Assembly: GCA_902583415.1 (NCBI GenBank)
Contig: CACHVW010000005.1
Location: 1-41,544, forward strand
DNA length: 41,544 bases
Source: an uncultured SAR116 cluster alpha proteobacterium
Lineage (GTDB): Bacteria > Pseudomonadota > Alphaproteobacteria > Puniceispirillales > Marisalimonadaceae
Direction: 5' to 3'
Shown here: positions 8,716-17,925 of the stretch, one piece after another
Layout: each line of letters opens with the position of its first letter
Numbering within the stretch: position 1 is the first letter of the stretch
Notes under the pieces: generated by a model
The model's input: only the letters and a program-made list of their open reading frames with translations
Databases searched by the model: none
What the model was told of the DNA's origin: nothing
Program-made: the position numbers and the translations under genes

Positions 8716-9312
8716 TTATCTTGCTAAATTATGATAATTATTATTTGGTTCCATTTCGGTTGCGGAAGCTAGTCTGTTGGTCATATTAAACAAACCAACA
8801 ATTGCACTAATGTCCCAAATATCTCTATCTGTATATCCAACATCCCTTAATTTTTTTCTATCATTTTCACCAATTTCAGATGGGTCTTTTGTTAAATTTT
8901 TTGTAAAATTAAGTAACTCCTCTTGTTTTTTTGGCAATTCTGCAGATCTAAAGTTTGCAGCTATTCGTTCTCCTAATTGAGGGTCATTTGATAATTCTCT
9001 AACCGCAGATCCATGAGCTACTAAACAATAAAAGCAATGATTTTCTGATGAAACCGTAACAGCAATCATTTCTCTTTCCAATTTTGTTAAACCAGACTCA
9101 CCTAACATCAAAGCATTATATAATTTAGTAAAACCTTCAAATTGTTTTGGAAATTTTGCAAAAGCAGCAAGAACATTTGGAATAAAGCCTAGTTTTTGTT
9201 GAACAATTTCTAAGTAGTTCTTTACTTGATCTTCTCCATCTTTATTGCCTTCATAATCTAGATCTAATTTAGTTAAATTACCCTTTTGGCCTTGTTTTGT
9301 AATCGTTGTCAT
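8716..9312 (-). CDS. AhpD-like / peroxidase-related carboxymuconolactone-decarboxylase family protein
   Basis: Helical protein of 198 residues with the AhpD core motif: C93-F-Y-C96-L-V-A-H100 inside an ENHCFYCLVAHGSAV stretch, preceded by LTKLEREMIAVTVS. This cysteine pair plus histidine gives alkylhydroperoxidase or disulfide-reductase activity in AhpD and is kept in the peroxidase-related subgroup of about 190 residues, which this protein matches in length. It lies inside the leucine-degradation operon between the enoyl-CoA hydratase and the second acyl-CoA dehydrogenase. Acyl-CoA dehydrogenases can leak reactive oxygen, so a protective role is plausible but is inference. Confidence 0.8.
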   Translation of the reverse strand: MTTITKQGQKGNLTKLDLDYEGNKDGEDQVKNYLEIVQQKLGFIPNVLAAFAKFPKQFEGFTKLYNALMLGESGLTKLEREMIAVTVSSENHCFYCLVAHGSAVRELSNDPQLGERIAANFRSAELPKKQEELLNFTKNLTKDPSEIGENDRKKLRDVGYTDRDIWDISAIVGLFNMTNRLASATEMEPNNNYHNLAR

Positions 9313-10110
9313 TTACTTCTCCATTAACCAATTTGGTTTTCTTTTCTCAAAAAAAGCATTGATTCCTTCTATTGCCTCAGGATTTTCCCATACATCTACG
9401 AGAGCATCAACAGTAAAACGAATTGTATTTTCGTCTATTTTCACAGATAAATTTCTTATTAGTTTTTTTGAAGCAGATAACGCAACAGGCGCATTTTTTA
9501 AAAAGGGTAAAATTTCGTTTGTTATAGTGTAATCTATTTTATCACTCGTAGTAAAAGACTTAATCAAACCAATTTTTTGTCCTTCTTGAGGAGAAAATAT
9601 GCGGGCACTGGTAAACATGTCTATTGCATTGCTTGATCCAACTTTCAAAATCACATATGGGCTGATTGTTGCTGGTATTAAGCCAAGCTTTGCTTCTGTA
9701 AGTGCTAATTTTATATTATCTAAAGATACAGCTATATCACATACAGATATAATTCCAATGCCGCCCCCAAAAGCATTTCCTTCAACTTTTGCAATTAAAG
9801 GTTTTGGAAAATTATACATTTTAAAAAGAAGCATTGCTAATTTTTTAGCTTCTTTAATTCTAGTTGATCTATCAGAAAAAATTTGTTTTTTCATCCAATC
9901 TAAATCTCCTCCAGCACAAAAAGATTTTCCATTGGCTGACAAAATTAACACTCGAGTATTTTCATCTTTTGATAGATTTTCAAAAGCATCACTTAATTCT
10001 TCGATCATTGTTGGTGATAAAGCATTATGTTTATCAGGTTGATTTAGAATAATGTGAGATACTCCGCCCTTATTCTTTAATATTATCGAATTTTTTTTAA
10101 TTTCAGTCAT
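9313..10110 (-). CDS. liuC: Enoyl-CoA hydratase, likely methylglutaconyl-CoA hydratase
   Basis: Crotonase-fold hydratase of 265 aa. It has the oxyanion-hole region SANGKSFCAGGDLDWMKK and the second loop VEGNAFGGGIGIISVCDIAVS. In place of the first catalytic glutamate of mitochondrial crotonase it shows ALTEAKLGLIPATI, which contains the second glutamate (the position of E164). Its place in an operon with isovaleryl-CoA dehydrogenase, both methylcrotonyl-CoA carboxylase subunits and HMG-CoA lyase indicates the missing step of leucine degradation: hydration of 3-methylglutaconyl-CoA to HMG-CoA. The specificity rests on context; the fold assignment is secure. The stop is 1 base from the start of the next gene. 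Confidence 0.85.
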   Translation of the reverse strand: MTEIKKNSIILKNKGGVSHIILNQPDKHNALSPTMIEELSDAFENLSKDENTRVLILSANGKSFCAGGDLDWMKKQIFSDRSTRIKEAKKLAMLLFKMYNFPKPLIAKVEGNAFGGGIGIISVCDIAVSLDNIKLALTEAKLGLIPATISPYVILKVGSSNAIDMFTSARIFSPQEGQKIGLIKSFTTSDKIDYTITNEILPFLKNAPVALSASKKLIRNLSVKIDENTIRFTVDALVDVWENPEAIEGINAFFEKRKPNWLMEK

Positions 10111-10114
10111 GGTT

Positions 10115-10969
10115 TCAGTTTATGATTAATTTCTGAGCAATTTCACTACATTCTTCTAATTTATCTCTATCAAGGTTCGTTTCGTAACCTTTAGATAATA
10201 GTAATTTGTTAACTTTTTCGGTTGCTACATTTCCTTTCGCTCCTGGTGAATATGGACAGCCACCTAATCCCCCTACGGATGAGTCAAATGTCTTTATACC
10301 GTTTTCTAAGCAGACATTGATGTTATCAAGCGCGTTTTGATAAGTATCATGAAAATGGCCCGCTAATTTATCTGTTGATAAATATTTTAAGCATTCTTTT
10401 ACTACCTCTAGTGTTTGTTCTGGTGTTCCTTTGCCGGTCGTATCACCAAGTGAAATTTCGTAGCACCCCATTTCAAACAAATCTTTTGAAATTTGACCTA
10501 CTATTTTAGGATTGACAAAATTCTCATAAGGGCAGTGAGTTGCGCAACTAATATAACCTCTTACAGGTATATTTAATTTTGAAGCTTTTTCAGTTATTGG
10601 AATAAATCGTTTGAGACTAGTTTCAATGTCGCAGTTAGTGTTTTTTTTGCAAAATGTCTCAGATGCTGCAGTAAAAATTGCTACTTCATCGACATTAGCA
10701 TTTAAGGCGTCATTAAACCCTCTTTCATTAGGTGTTAATGCAGTGTATTTAGTGTTTTTATATCTATTAATTCTACTAAAAACTTCTGCTGCATCAGCCA
10801 GTTGAGGAACCCATTTGTGACTCACAAAACTAGATGTCTCTATCTTGTTAAAACCACATTGAGATAGTTGGTCAATTAAAAAAACTTTTTCATCAGTTGA
10901 AATAAATTTTTTCTCATTTTGAAGCCCGTCTCTTGGGCTCATTTCAAAAATATTTACTAAATTTCTCAA
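10115..10969 (-). CDS. mvaB: Hydroxymethylglutaryl-CoA lyase
   Basis: Cleaves HMG-CoA into acetoacetate and acetyl-CoA, the last step of leucine degradation. It is a TIM-barrel enzyme of the DRE-metallolyase group. The N-terminal metal/substrate motif is EMSPRDGLQNE (R13, D14), the two metal histidines are in GHFHDTYQNAL, and the family signature with the active-site cysteine is SVGGLGGCPYSPGAKGN. The length of 284 aa is slightly short but complete. It follows the MCC alpha-subunit gene by 11 bases and precedes the hydratase by 4, consistent with one transcript. The usual Glu-Val before the PRDGLQNE motif reads Glu-Met here, which is minor. Confidence 0.92.
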   Translation of the reverse strand: MRNLVNIFEMSPRDGLQNEKKFISTDEKVFLIDQLSQCGFNKIETSSFVSHKWVPQLADAAEVFSRINRYKNTKYTALTPNERGFNDALNANVDEVAIFTAASETFCKKNTNCDIETSLKRFIPITEKASKLNIPVRGYISCATHCPYENFVNPKIVGQISKDLFEMGCYEISLGDTTGKGTPEQTLEVVKECLKYLSTDKLAGHFHDTYQNALDNINVCLENGIKTFDSSVGGLGGCPYSPGAKGNVATEKVNKLLLSKGYETNLDRDKLEECSEIAQKLIIN

Positions 10970-10980
10970 ACAAGCACCTA

Positions 10981-12984
10981 TTATTTTATTTTTTCTAAAT
11001 TTAAGAGTTTGGAATTTTCAGTGACTTGTTCACCATTTTTACAAAAAATCTCTCTAATGATACCGTCTCGTGGGGCAATTAATGAATATTCCATTTTCAT
11101 AGCTTCTAATTTTAATAATACATCGCCCTTTTTAACTCTATTTTTTATTTTTAAATTATTAATTTTTATTATTCCATGCATAGGAGCAAAAACACTATCC
11201 TCGAATTTACTCTGTGGCACTGTATCTTGAGTTAAAGAATTGTTTAAGACAGCATCAAATGTATTTTCATCACAAAAAATGGTAAAATATTTATTACCTG
11301 TTGATTTATCCTTAAAAACATAAAACTTTACTTCAATTTTTTTGTTTTTTGTTTTCGCTTTTAAAGTTGAATCGTAAAACGAAACAGACGAGAAATAAAA
11401 ATCTTGATTATTAAATGCAACTTCAAAATTCTTATTACTAGTTTTAGTAATGAAAAAAGTTGTTACTTTCCTACCTATAGTAATATTTATTGGATAAGTA
11501 GTTGGTTTCCAATTATACCAATAATTTTGTTGTAAAGGTAACAGATTATTAAAAATTATTAATGATGCTAAAGCTTTAAGTTGAGGTTCAATATCTTTAT
11601 CTATAAATTGTTCAATGTTGTTTTCTACAAACTTTGTGTAAATATTTCCTTCCCTAAAGTGATTATTTTTTAATAATTTTTTTAATAAGTTTAAATTAGT
11701 AGTTATACCTGCAACTTCTATATCAAATAAACACTTTCTGAGACGATTTATTGCCTCATTTCTGTTTTTGCCATGTGAAATTATTTTTGCAATCATTGGA
11801 TCATAATAAGGGCTTATAAAATCTCCTTTTTTATTGCCCGTATCTATAATGCAATTGGGATGATCAGAAATTTTTGGAAATTTTAAATGATGCAGACAAC
11901 CACTTTGTGGAAGAAAGTTTTTATTTATGTCTTCAGCGTAAAGTCTAGCTTCTAAAGACCAACCATTTAAATCTATTTCATTTTGTGACTTAGGAAGTGT
12001 TAGCCCATTAGCTATATGTAACTGCCATTCAACAAGATTAGTTGATGTAATTTTCTCTGTAACTGGATGTTCAACTTGAATTCTCGTATTCATTTCCATA
12101 AAATAAACTTTATTTTTATTTAGGCCTTTAGTAATGTCTGCAATAAATTCTATTGTTCCAGCGCCTTGATAGTCTAGAGACTTCAAAGCTTTTACGGCTA
12201 AGTTACCTAAAAATTTGCGAATATCCTCACTAAGTTTTGGTGAAGGTGCTTCTTCAATAATTTTTTGTTGCCTTCTTTGTAATGTGCAATCTCGATCAAA
12301 AAAATGTATTACATTTCCGTGCTGATCAGAAAAAATTTGAACTTCAATATGACGAGCTTTGGTTATATATTTTTCAATTAAAATATTTTTATCATTAAAA
12401 TTTGTTGAAGCTTCGCTTGTGGCTTCTTCTAAAGCGGAAAAAAAATTCTCTTTATTTTGTACAACTCTCATGCCTCTTCCGCCCCCACCAGATCTTGCTT
12501 TTATAAGAACTGGGTAACCAATTTCATCAGCTTTTTTTCTAAGGAAATCCTTATGTTGATTGTCACCATGATACCCTGGAATAACTGGGACACCTGCTGC
12601 CTCCATTATAAGCTTTGCTTTATCTTTTTCTCCCATGTTTTTAATGATTGTACTTTTAGGGCCTATAAAAATTAGCTTATTTTTTTCAACACTTTTAACA
12701 AATTTTGCATTCTCAGATAACAATCCATATCCTGGGTGAATTGCGTTAGCTTTATATTTTTTACATATACTAATTATCGCAGGCCCATTCATGTATGTTT
12801 CTGAGACTAGAGAACCAGGAATGTTTACAGCTTCGTCAGCAAGTTGGACATGTAAACTATCAGCATCTTCATTTGAATATATAGCAACTGTTGGTATATC
12901 AAGATTTTTTGCACATTTAATTATTTTACATGCAATTTCACCACGGTTAGCAATTAATAATTTTTTTATCTTTTTTTTAATCAT
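10981..12984 (-). CDS. liuD: Methylcrotonyl-CoA carboxylase, biotin-containing alpha subunit
   Basis: Carries the biotin carboxylase and biotin-carrier domains of the enzyme that carboxylates 3-methylcrotonyl-CoA. The N-terminal ANRGEIACKI opens the biotin carboxylase domain, the ATP-grasp glycine loop is KARSGGGGRGMRVV, and the catalytic region includes EMNTRIQVEHPVTE. A divergent linker of about 150 residues (450-590) follows. The C-terminal carrier domain has the biotinylation site EAMKMEY at K630. The length of 667 aa matches MCC alpha. The partner beta subunit is the gene just upstream in the operon (11 bases), which distinguishes this from propionyl-CoA or acetyl-CoA carboxylase subunits. 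The ATG sits in an A-rich stretch without a strong ribosome-binding site. Confidence 0.93.
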   Translation of the reverse strand: MIKKKIKKLLIANRGEIACKIIKCAKNLDIPTVAIYSNEDADSLHVQLADEAVNIPGSLVSETYMNGPAIISICKKYKANAIHPGYGLLSENAKFVKSVEKNKLIFIGPKSTIIKNMGEKDKAKLIMEAAGVPVIPGYHGDNQHKDFLRKKADEIGYPVLIKARSGGGGRGMRVVQNKENFFSALEEATSEASTNFNDKNILIEKYITKARHIEVQIFSDQHGNVIHFFDRDCTLQRRQQKIIEEAPSPKLSEDIRKFLGNLAVKALKSLDYQGAGTIEFIADITKGLNKNKVYFMEMNTRIQVEHPVTEKITSTNLVEWQLHIANGLTLPKSQNEIDLNGWSLEARLYAEDINKNFLPQSGCLHHLKFPKISDHPNCIIDTGNKKGDFISPYYDPMIAKIISHGKNRNEAINRLRKCLFDIEVAGITTNLNLLKKLLKNNHFREGNIYTKFVENNIEQFIDKDIEPQLKALASLIIFNNLLPLQQNYWYNWKPTTYPINITIGRKVTTFFITKTSNKNFEVAFNNQDFYFSSVSFYDSTLKAKTKNKKIEVKFYVFKDKSTGNKYFTIFCDENTFDAVLNNSLTQDTVPQSKFEDSVFAPMHGIIKINNLKIKNRVKKGDVLLKLEAMKMEYSLIAPRDGIIREIFCKNGEQVTENSKLLNLEKIK

Positions 12985-12995
12985 AATTGTATTAG

Positions 12996-14603
12996 TTACA
13001 TCCTAAAAATACCAAATTTAGTGTCTTCAATTTCTTTGTTTAATGAAATTTTAAGACTGGCAGATAACATATCTCTTGATTTTTTTGGATCTATTATTCC
13101 ATCATCCCATAATCTAGCAGAGGCATATAGAGGATGAGATTGATTTTGAAATTGTTCTAGAATAGGTTTTTTAAATGCATTTTCGATGCTTTTGTTCCAT
13201 TTAGCTTTTTGGTTAAGAGTATTTCTTTTTTTTAAAGCGGCTAAAACACTTGCTGCTTGTTCACCTCCCATTACCGAAATTCTCGAGCAAGGCCAAGTCC
13301 ATAGAAATCTTGGAGCAAAGGCCCTTCCACACATTCCATAGTTACCAGCGCCAAAACTACCACCAATTAACAATGTTATTTTTGGTACTTTTGTTGTTGC
13401 TACGGCGTTTACAAGTTTAGCGCCATTTTTTGCTATTCCACCATGTTCAGCTTTTTCGCCTACCATAAAACCAGTTATATTTTGTAAAAAAATTATAGGT
13501 ATTTTTCTTTGACTGCATAGTTCTATAAAGTGAGTACCTTTCAATGAGCTATCTGAAAATAGAACTCCATTATTTGCAACAATTCCACATAAATCACCTT
13601 TTAATTTTGCAAATCCAGTAACTAAAGTTGTACCAAAGTTTTTCTTAAATTCGTCAAACTCAGATCCATCTACTATCCTCATAATAATTTCTCTGACGTC
13701 AAATGTTTCTTTTGGATCCGCTGGAACTATGCCAGTTAGTTCGTTCTGGTCATATAATGGTTCTTCAAAAGATGAAATATTGCTATAGGTTTTATCTTTT
13801 ACATTTAAATTTTTAATACACTGTCTAGCTAAAGCTAAGGCATGCTCATCATTTTCAGCAAGATAGTCAGCAACACCCGATATTTTTGTGTGAACTTCTC
13901 CTCCTCCAAGACTTTCAGAGTCAGTAATTTCTCCGGTTGCTGCTTTTACTAATGGTGGTCCAGCTAAAAATATTGTACCCTGATTTTTTACAATTATTGT
14001 TTCATCAGACATCGCAGGAACATATGCACCACCTGCGGTGCAACTTCCTAGAACAACCGCTATTTGAGGTATCTTTTTAGATGACATGTTTGCTTGATTG
14101 AAAAAAATTCTTCCAAAATGTTCCTTGTCAGCAAAAACTTCATCTTGATTTGGTAAGTTTGCTCCACCAGAATCTACTAGATAAATACACGGTAAATTGT
14201 TTTCAAGAGCAATTTCTTGTGCTCGTAAATGTTTTTTTACTGTTATTGGATAATATGTACCTCCTTTAACAGTAGAATCATTACAAATAACCATAACGTC
14301 ACGGTTATTAACTTTCCCAACTCCTGTAATTATTCCACCTGAAGGACACTCATTATTATACATGTTATAACCTGCAGTTAATCCTACCTCTAAAAAAGCA
14401 CTTCCAGGATCTAATAGCTTAGATACTCTGTGCCTTGGTAGCATTTTGCCACGTTTTTGATGACGGTCATTTAATTCTTTCCCACCACCATTCATGGCAA
14501 TTTCAACTGCTTCATGTGTAAGTTTATAATCAATAGAAAGTTGTTTTTGGTTTTTAATAAACTTTATATCTTTAGAGTTAACTTTTGATTTTAATACCGT
14601 CAT
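12996..14603 (-). CDS. liuB: Methylcrotonyl-CoA carboxylase, carboxyltransferase beta subunit
   Basis: Transfers the carboxyl group from carboxybiotin to 3-methylcrotonyl-CoA. It has two crotonase-like halves: the N-terminal half with [21 protein letters not shown] and [12 protein letters not shown], and the C-terminal half with [20 protein letters not shown] and the glycine-rich [35 protein letters not shown] is the substrate-loop sequence that typifies MCC beta over propionyl-CoA carboxylase. The length of 535 aa is typical. Its start overlaps the stop of the isovaleryl-CoA dehydrogenase gene by 4 bases, so translation is probably coupled. Confidence 0.94.
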   Translation of the reverse strand: MTVLKSKVNSKDIKFIKNQKQLSIDYKLTHEAVEIAMNGGGKELNDRHQKRGKMLPRHRVSKLLDPGSAFLEVGLTAGYNMYNNECPSGGIITGVGKVNNRDVMVICNDSTVKGGTYYPITVKKHLRAQEIALENNLPCIYLVDSGGANLPNQDEVFADKEHFGRIFFNQANMSSKKIPQIAVVLGSCTAGGAYVPAMSDETIIVKNQGTIFLAGPPLVKAATGEITDSESLGGGEVHTKISGVADYLAENDEHALALARQCIKNLNVKDKTYSNISSFEEPLYDQNELTGIVPADPKETFDVREIIMRIVDGSEFDEFKKNFGTTLVTGFAKLKGDLCGIVANNGVLFSDSSLKGTHFIELCSQRKIPIIFLQNITGFMVGEKAEHGGIAKNGAKLVNAVATTKVPKITLLIGGSFGAGNYGMCGRAFAPRFLWTWPCSRISVMGGEQAASVLAALKKRNTLNQKAKWNKSIENAFKKPILEQFQNQSHPLYASARLWDDGIIDPKKSRDMLSASLKISLNKEIEDTKFGIFRM

Positions 14604-15769
14604 TGTGATGTTTCCAAGAACAGCTCTCTACCAATTAACATTCTTCTTATTTCAGATGTTCCTGCCCCAATTTCATATAACTTCGCATCTCTAAGAAGTC
14701 TAGCTACGGGAAAATCATTAGTGTATCCATTTCCACCTAAAGCTTGTATTGCTTCTAAGGATAACTGTGTAGCTTTTTCTGCTGCATACAAAATACAACC
14801 AGCAGCATCTTTTCTAGTAGTCTCTCCTCTGTCACAAGCTTTCGCCACCTCATATACATAAGATCTACATGCATTCATGGTGGTATACATATCAGCTATT
14901 TTACCTTGCATGATTTGAAATTCACCAATTGATTTTCCAAATTGTTTTCTCTCATGAATGTAAGGAACTACGGTATCCATTGCAGCTGCCATTATACCCA
15001 AAGGACCTGCAGCAAGAACAACCCTCTCATAGTCCAAACCACTCATTAAAATAGAAGCCCCTTTTCCCTCTTTACCTAAAATATTTTCTTCTGGGACAGG
15101 ACAATCCTCAAAAATAAGCTCAGCCGTATTTGATCCTCTCATTCCTAGTTTATCTATTTTTTTGCCAGTAGAAAATCCTGTCATTGTTTTTTCAATTATA
15201 AATGCTGTGATACCCTTTGAGCCACCCTTAGGGTCAGTTTTGGCATACACAACTAAGGTATCTGCATCAGGTCCATTAGTAATCCACATTTTTGAGCCAT
15301 TTAATAAATAAGTATTATTTCCTTGTTTTTCAGCATGGAGTGTCATAGATACAACGTCTGATCCAGATCCTGTTTCACTCATTGCAAGAGCGCCAACTTT
15401 TTCACCTTTACATAAGCCTGGCAAATATTTTTCTTTTTGTTCTTCGCTACCATTCCTGTTTATTTGGTTTACACATAGATTAGAAAAGGCTCCATATGAC
15501 AGACCAACTGAAGCACTTGCTCTACTTATTTCTTCCATAGCTATACAGTGAGCTAAGTAACTCATTCCACTACCACCATATTTTGTATCAGCGGTTATAC
15601 CTAAAAGTCCTAATTCACCAAGTTTCTTCCATAGTTGATTTGGAAAGGAGTTTTCTTTATCTACTTTATCAGCAAGAGGAGCTATTTCTTTCTGCGCAAA
15701 TTTAAAAACTATTTCTCTTAAATTTTCATTATCTTCGCCGATTGAAAAATTCATTGAATGAAAAAACAT
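14600..15769 (-). CDS. liuA: Isovaleryl-CoA dehydrogenase
   Basis: First CoA-level step of leucine degradation: isovaleryl-CoA to 3-methylcrotonyl-CoA, with electrons to ETF. FAD-contact motifs are [16 protein letters not shown] and [19 protein letters not shown]. The catalytic glutamate typical of isovaleryl-CoA dehydrogenase is in [14 protein letters not shown]. The C-terminal motif is [20 protein letters not shown] followed by [18 protein letters not shown]. The length of 389 aa is normal. It is the first gene of the liu operon. AGAGG lies about 10 bases before the ATG used here; a second in-frame ATG five codons later is an alternative start. The promoter must lie in or near 15770-15804, or read through from the TerB-like gene. 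Confidence 0.93.
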   Translation of the reverse strand: MFFHSMNFSIGEDNENLREIVFKFAQKEIAPLADKVDKENSFPNQLWKKLGELGLLGITADTKYGGSGMSYLAHCIAMEEISRASASVGLSYGAFSNLCVNQINRNGSEEQKEKYLPGLCKGEKVGALAMSETGSGSDVVSMTLHAEKQGNNTYLLNGSKMWITNGPDADTLVVYAKTDPKGGSKGITAFIIEKTMTGFSTGKKIDKLGMRGSNTAELIFEDCPVPEENILGKEGKGASILMSGLDYERVVLAAGPLGIMAAAMDTVVPYIHERKQFGKSIGEFQIMQGKIADMYTTMNACRSYVYEVAKACDRGETTRKDAAGCILYAAEKATQLSLEAIQALGGNGYTNDFPVARLLRDAKLYEIGAGTSEIRRMLIGRELFLETSQ

Positions 15770-15804
15770 ATAATTTTAGCCTCTTTAAGTTTATAGAATT
15801 CAAT

Positions 15805-16260
15805 CTATTTAGTTTGATTTAAAGCTCTTTGTTTTGCTAAAGCACTTTCTTCCCCAGAAACGTAAAGTAATCCATTCATTCGTCTCATTAAATTAGACTC
15901 AAAGTCGTCAACTATACCATCTGAAAGAATTACTCCCCACATCATCTCAATAACATCAATTCTTTCTTCGTGATTCATTTCATTTAGAATAATTTTTATT
16001 TGAGAGAAAATTTCGACTCTCTCATCACTTTTTTCTAGAGCTTCTAGCACATTTTTTTCAGCTTGATCTGAAGTGAAATTAAATTTATTAACTAATAATT
16101 TCTTTATATATTCAAGCTCAACTTTATCAGTATCTCCGTCAATTTGACATGCTTCTAATAGCAATATTATGACTGCTTGCATATCTTCGCCTTCGTATTC
16201 ATCTTCATTCTTATCTTTAGATGTAATATTTTGAAAAGCAGTTTTTATATTTGAAAACAT
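15805..16260 (-). CDS. TerB-family protein
   Basis: Acidic helical protein of 151 residues. It holds the TerB/tellurite-resistance family repeat pattern: LLLEACQIDGDTDKVELEYIKKLL and, in the second half, MWGVILSDGIVDDFESNLMRRM. Each half has an acidic loop (DGD, DGIVDD) of the kind that binds metal in TerB-like domains. The first 25 residues are charged and probably disordered. It lies between the liu operon and gdhA, divergent from gdhA. Despite the family name there is no tellurite operon here; a general metal or stress role is only a guess. Confidence 0.75.
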   Translation of the reverse strand: MFSNIKTAFQNITSKDKNEDEYEGEDMQAVIILLLEACQIDGDTDKVELEYIKKLLVNKFNFTSDQAEKNVLEALEKSDERVEIFSQIKIILNEMNHEERIDVIEMMWGVILSDGIVDDFESNLMRRMNGLLYVSGEESALAKQRALNQTK

Positions 16261-16458
16261 TTTTGACCTATTAAATTGAAATAACGATTTCTTTGTTTCT
16301 TAATTTCTAACATGAATAAAATATAAATTTTTTCAAGTTTAAAATAGACATTATATACTCCTTTCCTGTTTTTAATTTTTATGTAAGTGTTATTTATTAA
16401 AAATTGTTAAAAGTATGAAATTCTATAAGGGGGCAATCCTAAAAGGATTGAAAGAATC
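16261..16458. promoter_or_regulatory. Divergent promoter region between the TerB-like gene and gdhA
   Basis: A 198-base AT-rich gap from which both genes are read outward, so it must hold at least one promoter for each. Several A/T-rich -10-like hexamers are present and none is decisive. The stretch closest to gdhA contains the hairpin listed separately. Confidence 0.5.
16434..16450 (+). promoter_or_regulatory. Hairpin enclosing the gdhA ribosome-binding site
   Basis: A perfect 7-bp stem (CAATCCT / AGGATTG) closed by an AAA loop ends 8 bases before the gdhA ATG. The only good ribosome-binding sequence, AGGA, forms part of the right arm and would be paired in the folded state. A run of five Gs lies just before the stem. 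This could be a simple translational switch or thermosensitive element; its conservation is not tested. Confidence 0.5.
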
Positions 16459-17880
16459 ATGGCTAGTGACGCATTTCTGAATTCTATTGAAATTAATTTT
16501 AAAAAAGCAGCCCAATATATACAAAAAATTGATGGAAGTGAAATACTTTCAGAAGATTTATCAAATCAAATTATGATGGCAAATGCTACATATGTAGTTC
16601 GATTTGGAGTTAGACTCAGGGGTTCAGTATTTACATTTGTTGGTTATCGTTCAGTTCACTCTGATCATTTTGAACCGGTTAAAGGTGGCATAAGATATGA
16701 TTTAGCTGTAAATCAGGAAGAGGTTGAAGCTTTAGCTGCGTTGATGACGTATAAATGTGCTTTGGTAGAGGTTCCCTTTGGTGGATCAAAAGGTGGACTT
16801 TTAATTGATATAAAAGAGTGGAAACCAGATGAATTAGAGAGAATTACAAGACGTTTTACTCAAGAATTAGCTAAAAGAGATTTAATACATCCATCTCAAA
16901 ATGTTCCTGCCCCAGATGTTGGAACTGGGGAGCGTGAAATGGCATGGATGGCTGACGAATACCGTCGACTAAATCCAACTGATTTAAATGCTTGGGCTTG
17001 TGTTACTGGTAAGCCAGTTAATAAAGGTGGAATTTCTGGAAGAACCGAAGCAACTGGAAGGGGTGTCAAATTAGCTCTTAAAGCATTTTTCCAAAATGAA
17101 AAAGATGTAAAAAAAACTGGTCTAACCCCAGGATTAAAAGGAAAAAGAATAATAGTCCAAGGTCTTGGAAATGTGGGCTATTATGCAGCTTATTTTTTAT
17201 CCAATGAAGATGGAGCAATAATTACTCATGTTATAGAACGTGATGGTTCAGTCATAGACAAGAATGGTATAGATATATCATCATTAAAAAATCATATAAT
17301 TGAAAAAGGTACTATAAAAGGTTTTAAGGGTTTTGTTGCTTCTGGGCCAGAAATTTTGGAAGAAGAAGCAGATATTTTAATTCCTGCAGCATTGGAACTA
17401 GTTATAGATGAAAAGAATGCAGATCGAATTAAAGCTAAACTCATTGTTGAAGCAGCTAACGGTCCAGTTTCAGCAAGTGCTGATGAAATACTTAACAGAA
17501 AAGGTATTGTAATTATACCAGATCTATATGCAAATGCTGGAGGAGTCACAGTTAGTTATTTTGAATGGATTAAGAATTTAAGCAGAATTAGATTAGGAAG
17601 ATTACAAAAAAGAGCTCAAGAAAATCAGGTCTCTAATTTAATAGAAGGTATCGAAAACATGACTGGAAAAACTTTTCCTTCTGATTTTAGGTCAAAATCT
17701 ATTGAAGGGTCCTCAGAAATAGACTTAGTCCGTTCTGGTTTAGAAGACACCATGTTGGAAACATATAAAGTCATTAGTGATGTTTGGAATCAACATAGTG
17801 AAATACCTGATTTAAGGACAGCGGCTATGATTGTGGCAGTTAAAAGAATAGCTCAAAGTTATAATTCTCTTGGAATATAA
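16459..17880 (+). CDS. gdhA: Glutamate dehydrogenase (Glu/Leu/Phe/Val dehydrogenase family)
   Basis: Interconverts glutamate with 2-oxoglutarate and ammonium. Glycine-rich substrate-binding motif PVKGGIRYDLAVNQEEV begins near residue 73. Lysines K99 (MTYKCALVEVPFGG) and K111 (GGSKGGL) are the expected substrate/catalytic pair, and the catalytic aspartate is in VPAPDVGTGEREM. The Rossmann motif is VQGLGNVGYYAAYF. The length of 473 aa is longer than the leucine dehydrogenases and fits the GDH form with a C-terminal extension seen in many alphaproteobacteria. It lies beside amt and glnE, so ammonium uptake and assimilation genes cluster here. It is preceded by a hairpin over the ribosome-binding site and followed by a strong terminator. 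Confidence 0.9.
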   Translation: MASDAFLNSIEINFKKAAQYIQKIDGSEILSEDLSNQIMMANATYVVRFGVRLRGSVFTFVGYRSVHSDHFEPVKGGIRYDLAVNQEEVEALAALMTYKCALVEVPFGGSKGGLLIDIKEWKPDELERITRRFTQELAKRDLIHPSQNVPAPDVGTGEREMAWMADEYRRLNPTDLNAWACVTGKPVNKGGISGRTEATGRGVKLALKAFFQNEKDVKKTGLTPGLKGKRIIVQGLGNVGYYAAYFLSNEDGAIITHVIERDGSVIDKNGIDISSLKNHIIEKGTIKGFKGFVASGPEILEEEADILIPAALELVIDEKNADRIKAKLIVEAANGPVSASADEILNRKGIVIIPDLYANAGGVTVSYFEWIKNLSRIRLGRLQKRAQENQVSNLIEGIENMTGKTFPSDFRSKSIEGSSEIDLVRSGLEDTMLETYKVISDVWNQHSEIPDLRTAAMIVAVKRIAQSYNSLGI

Positions 17881-17906
17881 AAAGGGGAGCAAAGCCCCCC
17901 TTTTTA
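17879..17906 (+). terminator. Rho-independent terminator between gdhA and amt
   Basis: A GC-rich hairpin (AAGGGG and GC against GC and CCCC, with a small AAA loop) begins at the gdhA stop codon and ends in TTTTT. Because the left flank is A-rich, it can also act on the leftward amt transcript. It is the clearest terminator in the window. Confidence 0.85.
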
Positions 17907-17925
17907 ATTTAACTTTTGATTAAAT

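Noticed and set aside
9599-10042. 147-codon rightward frame inside the enoyl-CoA hydratase gene
   Set aside because: It is a shadow on the opposite strand of a clear crotonase-family gene within an operon.
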